Shown: one piece after another, positions 58,372 to 64,000 of the stretch
Layout: every line of letters begins with the position of its first letter
Numbering within the stretch: the stretch's first letter is position 1
Assembly (NCBI RefSeq): GCF_900446695.1
Contig: NZ_UAVP01000003.1
Span: 682,001 to 746,000 of the forward strand
Source of the DNA: Capnocytophaga sputigena
Lineage (GTDB): Bacteria > Bacteroidota > Bacteroidia > Flavobacteriales > Flavobacteriaceae
Length of the DNA: 64,000 bases
Direction of reading: 5' to 3'
Position numbers and translations under genes: made by a program
Notes under the pieces: generated by a model
Told to the model about the DNA's origin: nothing
Seen by the model: the letters and a program-made list of their open reading frames with translations, nothing else
The model's database searches: none

Positions 58372-59345
58372 CTCTTGCCATCGTAATACTCAATTGGAAC
58401 GGCAAAAAGCTGTTAGAACAATTCCTCCCCTCGGTAGTGCGCTACTCGCCCGAAGCGCAACTCTACATCGTAGACAATGCCTCTACCGATGATTCTCTTG
58501 ATTTCGTGCGCACCCACTTTCCTGAAATGCATATTGTAGAAAACCCCACCAACAGCGGTTATGCGGGAGGATACAATCGCGCTTTACAACATATTAACGC
58601 TGATGTGTATTGCCTGCTGAACTCGGATGTGTTAGTAACTGAAGGTTGGCTCTCCCCTATCCTGCACACTTTTGAAGAGGAACACATTGCAGTGGTACAG
58701 CCTAAAATTAAAGATGAAAAACGCTGTACGCATTTTGAATATGCCGGCGCGGCAGGTGGTTTTATAGACCGATATGGTTTCCCGTATTGCAGAGGGAGGG
58801 TATTTGAGACCATAGAAGAGGACAAAGGTCAGTATAACGAGTCTTTCCCCGTACCCATTTTTTGGGCATCGGGGGCGTGCTTTTTTATACGTGCAGAGGT
58901 ATTCCACCAGTTAGGAGGTTTTGACGAAGATTTCTTTGCCCACCAAGAGGAAATAGATTTGTGCTGGCGAGTGCACCACCTCGGCAAACAAGTGGTGTAT
59001 TGCTCCGAAAGTACTGTCTATCACGTAGGAGGGGCAACTCTCACCGCTGCCAACCCTAAAAAAACCTACCTCAACTTCCGCAATAGTTTGTTTATGTTGC
59101 TGAAAAACCTACCCGCTAAAGGACTTTATACCACAATCTTCTTACGTATGGTATTAGATGGCATTGCAGGAGTGCGTTTTCTTTTACAAGGCAAGCCGCG
59201 TTTTACGTGGGAAGTAATAAGAGCGCATTTTCATTTTTATAAACGATTTTTCTTCTTTAAAAAGAAAAGACCTTCAAAGCTCATTACCAATTATTACCAA
59301 GTGAAATCGATAGTCTGGGAATATTTTGTTTTAGGTAAGAAGTAA
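58368..59345 (+). CDS. family 2 glycosyltransferase
   Basis: 325 residues from ATG 58368. GT-A fold: LAIVILNWNGKKLLEQFLPS, YIVDNASTDDSLDFVR, LLNSDVLVTEGWL (the DxD-like NSDV), and the acceptor-site HQEEIDLCWRVHHLGKQVVY. Resembles rhamnosyl-type GT2 enzymes of surface polysaccharide synthesis. No N-terminal membrane segment; a basic amphipathic C-terminus (FKKKRPSKLI). Coupled to the HsdR-N-like gene. Confidence 0.9.
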   Translation: MTLAIVILNWNGKKLLEQFLPSVVRYSPEAQLYIVDNASTDDSLDFVRTHFPEMHIVENPTNSGYAGGYNRALQHINADVYCLLNSDVLVTEGWLSPILHTFEEEHIAVVQPKIKDEKRCTHFEYAGAAGGFIDRYGFPYCRGRVFETIEEDKGQYNESFPVPIFWASGACFFIRAEVFHQLGGFDEDFFAHQEEIDLCWRVHHLGKQVVYCSESTVYHVGGATLTAANPKKTYLNFRNSLFMLLKNLPAKGLYTTIFLRMVLDGIAGVRFLLQGKPRFTWEVIRAHFHFYKRFFFFKKKRPSKLITNYYQVKSIVWEYFVLGKK

Positions 59346-59364
59346 CAGGTAAGAGGTAAGAGGT
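59337..59364. repeat. AGGTAAGAAGTAACAGG array
   Basis: Units of AGGTAAGA/AGTAACAG that begin at the glycosyltransferase stop and end near the stop of the converging membrane protein. Confidence 0.6.
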
Positions 59365-59366
59365 TT

Positions 59367-60170
59367 TTAGGGTGTTTTTCCTAATTTTTGGAGCTTCTTG
59401 GCTAAGTAAAAACCGCTTATCAGAGCTGGGAAAAAGGAGATACAAGTATAAGTAACTAATATTATTGTTTCATTAATATAGGGAGGGCTAATTATATAAA
59501 TTAGAACTAAAGGCGGAAGTACCCAAACAATGATTGTAATAAGCCAGCCTATTTTAAAATTTGTATTTTTAGTGTAATGCGTAAAAGGAATGAATAGTGC
59601 TAAAATTACTCCCAAAACGGTATATATACCTGCTATTGAAACAACCACAGAAAATGAATCCAATGACCCTGAATAATAAACTCCCATTATAATCATTAAT
59701 ATAATAGCTCCTATCCAAAAAGAGGAAGCTATGTAAAGAATTGCCCTTATTCTTGGGTTAATTTGATTCATCGGAGGGATTGCCTTTTCTTTTTTAGCAA
59801 TTCTGTGTAGCATCACTCCTAATAATATTCCTATAATTATATTCAGACCTAAGTAATCTAAATGATTTTGAATATTAAACTCATCATAAATACGCCAAAA
59901 ATTATAAATGTTTATAATTGGCAATATGAGTAAACACAATAATGCTATAGCAATAGTTCCACCTTTGGGAAGTTTTTCAAAGGGTACAAATTGCCCTACA
60001 CTATAGCTTATCACAAAGCTTTTCAATAAAAAAATACTATTTTCTTCCCATACCTCTAAAAAAAATAAGCTTTTATAGTATAAAGCATAATACAAAATCA
60101 ACAGTAATTTAGGTGCTATAAGAGCAATAAAAATATACCATACAGTTGTTTTAGGAATCAGTGTTTTCAT
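59367..60170 (-). CDS. multi-pass membrane protein of unknown function
   Basis: 267 residues with about seven hydrophobic segments (WYIFIALIAPKLLLILYYALYY, IAIALLCLLILPIINIYNFW, IILMIIMGVYYS, LGVILALFIPF, ITIIVWVLPPLVLIYII). No recognised motif. AT-rich. It follows tyrA on the same strand with an 11-base gap, so it may be co-transcribed, but a link to aromatic amino-acid synthesis is not supported. Confidence 0.72.
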   Translation of the reverse strand: MKTLIPKTTVWYIFIALIAPKLLLILYYALYYKSLFFLEVWEENSIFLLKSFVISYSVGQFVPFEKLPKGGTIAIALLCLLILPIINIYNFWRIYDEFNIQNHLDYLGLNIIIGILLGVMLHRIAKKEKAIPPMNQINPRIRAILYIASSFWIGAIILMIIMGVYYSGSLDSFSVVVSIAGIYTVLGVILALFIPFTHYTKNTNFKIGWLITIIVWVLPPLVLIYIISPPYINETIILVTYTCISFFPALISGFYLAKKLQKLGKTP

Positions 60171-60181
60171 TGGATATCAGT

Positions 60182-61021
60182 TTATTTCAATATTTTTCTA
60201 ATGTAATTGGCTTCGTGTATGCTTTGGGTAAGTGCCTCGGCTTGTTCAGTTTCTATGAGAATTTTAAAGGCTTCTAAGTTTTTGATGTACTCATTCAGGG
60301 CTTTGAGTATGTTGTCTTTGTTTTCTAAAAATATAGGACACCACATTTGGGCATCGCTCTTTGCCAAACGCACGGTAGAGGCAAAACCGGTACTCGCCAA
60401 ATCAAATATATGAGCTTCGTCCTTTTCAATTTCTAAAACGGTCTTCCCCAGCATAAAGGAGCTCACGTGCGAAAGGTGCGACACGTAGGCGGTATGGAGG
60501 TCGTGATCGGCAGGTTGCATCATTTTCACGCGCATATTCAAGGCTTTTACGATGCTCAAAGCACGGTCTAACAATCGCCAATCGCTTTTTTCTACTTCAC
60601 AGAGTGCCATTACCTTGCCGTCGAAAAGGTCGTAGAGCGCTGCCTCAGGTCCTGAATGCTCTGTACCTGCCATAGGGTGTGCCGCAACAAAATTTTGACG
60701 ATGAGGGTGAGTGGCTACTGCTTCACAAATATGCGATTTCACGGAACCTGCATCCATTACAAGGGTTTGTTCACCTATTTTGTCGAGCACTTGTAGCAAT
60801 ACTTTGTGAATGTGATTCACGGGTACAGCTATGAGCACGAGGTCGGCATCGGTGAGGTGGTTGTAATCGGTGCTTTCATCGATAATACCTAAATCTAAGG
60901 CTTTTTGTATATGAGCGGGGTTGAGGTCGATACCTGCAATGGTATACCCCAAGCGTTTTTTCAATTCCAAGGCAAAGGAGCCCCCAATAAGCCCTAAACC
61001 TATAATGATTGCTTTTTTCAA
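60182..61021 (-). CDS. tyrA: prephenate dehydrogenase
   Basis: 279 residues. Rossmann motif AIIIGLGLIGGSFALEL, VPVNHIHKVL, DAGSVKSHICEAV, HPMAGTEHSGPEAA, and the substrate region TAYVSHLSHVSSFMLG. Tyrosine biosynthesis from prephenate. No ACT or chorismate-mutase domain. Upstream is the 347-residue-type protein gene, 39 bases away. Confidence 0.94.
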   Translation of the reverse strand: MKKAIIIGLGLIGGSFALELKKRLGYTIAGIDLNPAHIQKALDLGIIDESTDYNHLTDADLVLIAVPVNHIHKVLLQVLDKIGEQTLVMDAGSVKSHICEAVATHPHRQNFVAAHPMAGTEHSGPEAALYDLFDGKVMALCEVEKSDWRLLDRALSIVKALNMRVKMMQPADHDLHTAYVSHLSHVSSFMLGKTVLEIEKDEAHIFDLASTGFASTVRLAKSDAQMWCPIFLENKDNILKALNEYIKNLEAFKILIETEQAEALTQSIHEANYIRKILK

Positions 61022-61060
61022 TAGTTAAAATTTAAAAGTGAATAGTTACAAATGAATGTG

Positions 61061-62095
61061 TTACAAATCATATTCGTAGTACGAGGCGTTACGGGTATTG
61101 AATAGGGCATAAGGATTTAGGAGAGGTTGTGCTTGGTGTCGCACTTCCCAAAATATAGTTGAGTCTATTTTTTGAGAGTTAGTGAGTTGATAAATGAGTT
61201 TACTCAAAGAGGGAAAAATTGGTTTTTCAAGTTCTAATACCAAAAAGACATCAGTATTGATGAAATGTTCACGCCCCAGAGGTTTACTTTTTAGGGCTGT
61301 ATGTTGTTCTATAAAACTGTTGTAGAGTTTTTTAGCTTCTTGTACATCTACGGTTTCACCAGCTTCGGCTCTTTCCAACAGATTGAGTAGGTTTTCAAAA
61401 GTTTTAAGCATTTCTTGATAGTTGTAGAAAGTAGTAGCTTGTCTATTGTCTTCCATCAAATGGTCACTAGCAGCGGTGATGTGATTTTGCAGGAGTGCAT
61501 TTAGCTGTGATTGCATCGTAAGAAGGTGGTTAGCACGCCTTTCGAAGTTGCCTATTTTTTGTTCAACAAAGCTACCCTGCAGAGGTTTATTGAAGTCAGC
61601 TATAATACTCTCGCGCGCTTCCATTATAGTAATTACATTGGCTTTTAGTGCTTTATATGCGTTCTCTACATCGTGCTTTTCAAAACCTAATATATTAGGC
61701 ACTCCTTGTGAAAGATTGTCTTTTTTGAGATTTTTCAGAAGAGAATTTTTATTAGAAAGTTCAGGGGGTGTTTTGCCATTTTTCACTGCCTCTAAAGCAT
61801 TGTTAATTTCTCGCAACTTATCAGGAGCAGCTGCCTCATTATAGCAAGCTGCAGTTAAAGTATTGCAAAAATTATAAAAGTTGATAATTGCGAGATCTTC
61901 ATTTTCTTTGCTTATATATACATCTTCATCTTCCATTTCTTGATTGTAAAGAGCACTATTATCACTATCATCAGCAGTAAAAAAAGAATCTAAATCCCAA
62001 TCAGGGAGTGAGAAAGTAGGGTTGTTGCCTTCTATAAGAACATAAGCCGTGAAAGTAACGCCCAAGGCAATAAGGATATTTCGGAGTGTTTTCAT
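61061..62095 (-). CDS. secreted or membrane-anchored protein of unknown function
   Basis: 344 residues from ATG 62095 (MKTLRNILIALGVTFTAYVLIE). The N-terminal hydrophobic segment is followed by an acidic linker (DDSDNSALYNQEMEDEDVY) and a mostly helical body (residues about 70-240) with SIIADFNKPLQGSFVEQK. No lipobox. It could be a signal anchor or signal peptide protein. No family recognised. Promoter at 62121-62151 drives this gene and perhaps tyrA. Confidence 0.72.
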   Translation of the reverse strand: MKTLRNILIALGVTFTAYVLIEGNNPTFSLPDWDLDSFFTADDSDNSALYNQEMEDEDVYISKENEDLAIINFYNFCNTLTAACYNEAAAPDKLREINNALEAVKNGKTPPELSNKNSLLKNLKKDNLSQGVPNILGFEKHDVENAYKALKANVITIMEARESIIADFNKPLQGSFVEQKIGNFERRANHLLTMQSQLNALLQNHITAASDHLMEDNRQATTFYNYQEMLKTFENLLNLLERAEAGETVDVQEAKKLYNSFIEQHTALKSKPLGREHFINTDVFLVLELEKPIFPSLSKLIYQLTNSQKIDSTIFWEVRHQAQPLLNPYALFNTRNASYYEYDL

Positions 62096-62120
62096 AGCAA
62101 ACAAGTGAAAAATGAAAGCA

Positions 62121-62151
62121 CAAAAGTAAAAAATAATTTGGCAATCTGCAA
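62121..62151 (-). promoter_or_regulatory. promoter of the 344-residue protein gene
   Basis: Minus strand -33 TTG (62151-62149), 20 bases, -7 TACTTTTG (62128-62121). Confidence 0.7.
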
Positions 62152-62161
62152 ATTGCTAAAT

Positions 62162-62192
62162 TTGCTCATTTGCCAATCATTTCATATCTTTG
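62162..62192 (+). promoter_or_regulatory. YbbR-coaE promoter
   Basis: -33 TTG (62162-62164), 20 bases, -7 TATCTTTG (62185-62192). Divergent from the previous promoter, with only 10 bases between the two -33 sites. Confidence 0.7.
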
Positions 62193-62228
62193 CCCTCATT
62201 ATTTGGTTACTCGTAATTTATTGTTGCT

Positions 62229-63137
62229 ATGAACCGCCGCAACCTCACTTTTATAATATGCCTCATCCTATCGGTTTTTATCTGGTCGTTAGTAAAACTT
62301 TCTAAAAATTTACTTAGGGAAGTATCTATCCCTGTGACAGTTATCAATCCCCCTGCCAACGAGGTATTTCTGCCTTCTGCCCCTAATTTCGTGAGAATTG
62401 TAGTTGAAGGCAATGGCTTTTCTCTTTTGAAATCCTACCGACAAAACCCTACCCTCACCGTTGATTTTACTGACCTGCAAGAGGTGAGTGAACACTTCTA
62501 TACACTCTCCAAAAACAGTAAAGACAAGCTGAGCAATACTTATCTCGCAAACTTCAAAATACGCTCGGTAGTCTCCGATACGCTGCAACTGTATTTAGCG
62601 CCTAAACACACTAAAAAAATCCCCGTAGTGGTACATCTAAACGTGGAATACCCTAAAGAATACCAACTCACAGATCTAAAACTCTCCCCCGATTCGGTAG
62701 TGGCATCGGGTAGCCAAAAAGTGATAGACACGCTCTCTCAAGTTGTTTTTCACTATCATAGCAAACGCCCTATAAAGGATAATTTTAGTGAGACTTACAC
62801 GCTCAAAAGCACGCCTTTGGTACATTTCAACACTCATAAAATAGCGATGCAAGCCTTTGTAGATAAGGTGAGTGAGCAAGAGTTGCGCGTACCGGTGAAA
62901 GTGATGAGGGTACCGAAAAACAGTCAGGTGAAAATTTTCCCTGATGAGGTGAGTGTGCTCTGTACGGGGGAATTAAACCTACTTAAAACACTCACTCCTA
63001 ACGATATAGAAGTAACCGCCGATATGTGCGAGGCTAACGCAGGGCATATCCCATTGCAAATTAGCACTAACAAACGGCGTATAAAGGTGGCGCTAATGAA
63101 CGAAGCTACCGTTGATTTTCTCATACGCAAAGAATGA
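62229..63137 (+). CDS. YbbR-domain membrane protein
   Basis: 302 residues. N-terminal membrane anchor (LTFIICLILSVFIWSLVKL), then extracytoplasmic YbbR-type repeats (VSIPVTVINPPANEVFL, KIPVVVHLNVEYPKEYQL, LKLSPDSVVASGSQKVID, ELRVPVKVMRVPKNSQVKIFPDEVSV). In Firmicutes such proteins (CdaR) regulate a c-di-AMP cyclase; no cyclase gene is adjacent here. It overlaps coaE by 4 bases (ATGA). Confidence 0.85.
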   Translation: MNRRNLTFIICLILSVFIWSLVKLSKNLLREVSIPVTVINPPANEVFLPSAPNFVRIVVEGNGFSLLKSYRQNPTLTVDFTDLQEVSEHFYTLSKNSKDKLSNTYLANFKIRSVVSDTLQLYLAPKHTKKIPVVVHLNVEYPKEYQLTDLKLSPDSVVASGSQKVIDTLSQVVFHYHSKRPIKDNFSETYTLKSTPLVHFNTHKIAMQAFVDKVSEQELRVPVKVMRVPKNSQVKIFPDEVSVLCTGELNLLKTLTPNDIEVTADMCEANAGHIPLQISTNKRRIKVALMNEATVDFLIRKE

Positions 63138-63748
63138 TGGTAGTAGGACTTACAGGAGGTATTGGCAGTGGCAAGAGCACGATAGCCAAAGCATTTGCTG
63201 CCTTAGGTATTGCAGTATTCAATTCAGATGAACAAGCTAAAGCGCTCATCGCTACCGATGCGCAGGTAAAGGAACGCATTATCGCTGCTTTTGGTGAGGA
63301 GGCTTACCACAATGGAGAATATAACCGCGCTTATATCGCCCAGATTGTGTTTAACAATTCTGAGAAATTGGCGATACTCAACAACATTGTACATCCTGCC
63401 CTTGCAAAATATTTTAAACAATGGGCTAAGAAACAAACGTCGCCTTATGTACTGAAAGAAGCTGCTATTCTCTTTGAAAGTGGAAGCTACAAAGATTGTG
63501 ATTATATCATCACAGTTACAGCCCCTGAGGAGGTGCGCATTGCCCGTGTAATGGCACGCGACCATTGCACTGAAGCCCAAGTGCGGGCTCGTATGGCACA
63601 ACAGTGGACTGATGAACAGCGCATTGCTTTTTCAAATGCGGTGATTGAAAACGTTGATTTGGAAAGTGCCAAAGAACAAGTGAAGAGAATTAATGACGAG
63701 TTACGAGTTACGAATGACGAGTTACGAATGACGGACGAAAGTTTGTAA
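63134..63748 (+). CDS. coaE: dephospho-CoA kinase
   Basis: 204 residues. P-loop VVGLTGGIGSGKSTIAKAFA, NSDEQAK, AILFESGSYKDCDYIITVTAPEEVRIARVMARDHCTEAQVRARM are typical. Last step of CoA synthesis. The final ~18 residues (DELRVTNDELRMTDESL) are encoded by an array of TTACGA-based units (63694-63737) that is otherwise an intergenic repeat; the core ends before it. Start at ATG 63134 overlaps the YbbR stop; ATG 63137 is equally possible. Confidence 0.95.
   Translation: MMVVGLTGGIGSGKSTIAKAFAALGIAVFNSDEQAKALIATDAQVKERIIAAFGEEAYHNGEYNRAYIAQIVFNNSEKLAILNNIVHPALAKYFKQWAKKQTSPYVLKEAAILFESGSYKDCDYIITVTAPEEVRIARVMARDHCTEAQVRARMAQQWTDEQRIAFSNAVIENVDLESAKEQVKRINDELRVTNDELRMTDESL
63694..63737. repeat. 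TTACGA tandem array in the coaE 3' end
   Basis: About four to five imperfect units (GACGAGTTACGA, GTTACGAATGACGA) continue the coaE frame. Same motif as at 13929-13965. Confidence 0.7.
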
Positions 63749-63780
63749 CACAACAACATTTGTTAATTATAAATTGTTAA

Positions 63781-64000
63781 TTGAAAAAAATTATCATTAT
63801 ATCAACCCTTATCATTACCTTTTTAGGCATTACCTACGCTCTTTACGCCTTTCTGATGCAGATAGGGGTAGACGAGGGCTATGAACCTATACAACCTATT
63901 CACTTCTCTCACAAAATTCACGCAGGTGATAACCAAATCGATTGTAAATATTGCCATTCGGGAGCGCGGACTTCGGCAGTAGCAGGCGTGCCCTCACTCA
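63781..64000 (+). CDS. pentaheme-type cytochrome (ActA-like), partial, TTG start
   Basis: The first 73 codons of a gene that runs off the right edge. TTG 63781 starts KKIIIISTLIITFLGITYAL, a membrane or signal segment; an in-frame stop lies directly upstream (63778) and no ATG occurs before the middle of this segment. Then PIHFSHKIHAGDNQIDCKYC and HSGARTSAVAGVPSL: CKYCH is a heme-binding CxxCH. The sequence is close to ActA, the quinol:cytochrome c oxidoreductase pentaheme subunit of alternative complex III. The following act genes would be outside the window. The AT-rich repeat TAAATTGTTAATTG ends exactly at the start codon. Confidence 0.82.
   Translation, partial: MKKIIIISTLIITFLGITYALYAFLMQIGVDEGYEPIQPIHFSHKIHAGDNQIDCKYCHSGARTSAVAGVPSL

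Noticed and set aside
62229-63137. c-di-AMP signalling pair (CdaA-CdaR)
   Set aside because: The YbbR protein has no adjacent diadenylate cyclase gene.

Overview
The window looks like part of a chromosome from a Bacteroidetes bacterium of the family Flavobacteriaceae, most likely Capnocytophaga or a close relative. The evidence is the AT-rich DNA, the Bacteroidetes-type promoters (TTG, 19-20 bases, TAnnTTTG), the lipoproteins whose cysteine is followed by Lys/Asp-rich residues as in the Capnocytophaga surface-export signal, the TonB-dependent receptor, and a pentaheme cytochrome resembling ActA of alternative complex III. The genus is an inference. No rRNA, tRNA, CRISPR array, phage or transposase gene was seen.

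Layout. 1-3515 (minus): a glycogen synthase/alpha-glucan phosphorylase fusion, cut by the window edge. 3675-7516 (minus): a SWIM zinc-finger protein and its large alpha-helical partner. 7621-10455 (minus): acpP-fabF-rnc-phosphoesterase. 10775-13919 (minus): an isolated ketosynthase, tatD, DUF2809 and DUF2461 proteins. 14055-16263 (plus): dprA and dinB. 16289-23426 (minus): TonB-dependent receptor, two tandem DUF4876 lipoproteins and an outer-membrane barrel, probably one surface uptake system. 23666-25090: a POT-like transporter. 25194-25730: a cysteine hydrolase. 25897-29304 (minus): an ECF sigma factor, its probable anti-sigma factor and two paralogous barrel proteins. 29378-32646: small secreted or membrane proteins and a superoxide dismutase. 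32754-34426: a hemerythrin/PAS protein and a methyltransferase. 34463-38446 (minus): trpS, an oxidoreductase, a SPOR protein and queE. 38607-41572: miaB, a lipocalin-like lipoprotein and a GT90 glycosyltransferase. 41779-46834 (plus): metX-thrA-grpB-metF, a methionine/threonine synthesis cluster. 46870-50793: yihA, a hydrolase, an acidic protein and a subtilisin-like lipoprotein. 50976-56253 (plus): AmpG-like transporter, CYTH protein, valS and dapD. 56316-56803: a ParE/RelE toxin-antitoxin pair. 57879-64000: holA, an HsdR-N-like protein, a glycosyltransferase, tyrA, a YbbR protein, coaE and the start of the cytochrome gene.

Most of the window is housekeeping. Its unusual side is the short-repeat content. 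Degenerate tandem arrays follow many stop codons, AT-rich palindromes surround promoters, a GC-rich repeat lies between genes and once inside a coding region, and paired ACTTTGGCAAAGT hairpins recur. Several of these repeats touch coding ends: three genes (dinB, the 16289 barrel gene and the cytochrome gene) have no ATG where the protein must begin, and a repeat lies right there; coaE has a C-terminal tail encoded by a repeat. Nineteen promoters fit one strict pattern and helped to choose several starts.

The best candidates for poorly described systems are the receptor/DUF4876/barrel locus, the SWIM pair, and the ECF sigma locus with its coiled-coil barrel proteins. No certain new defence or mobile system was found.
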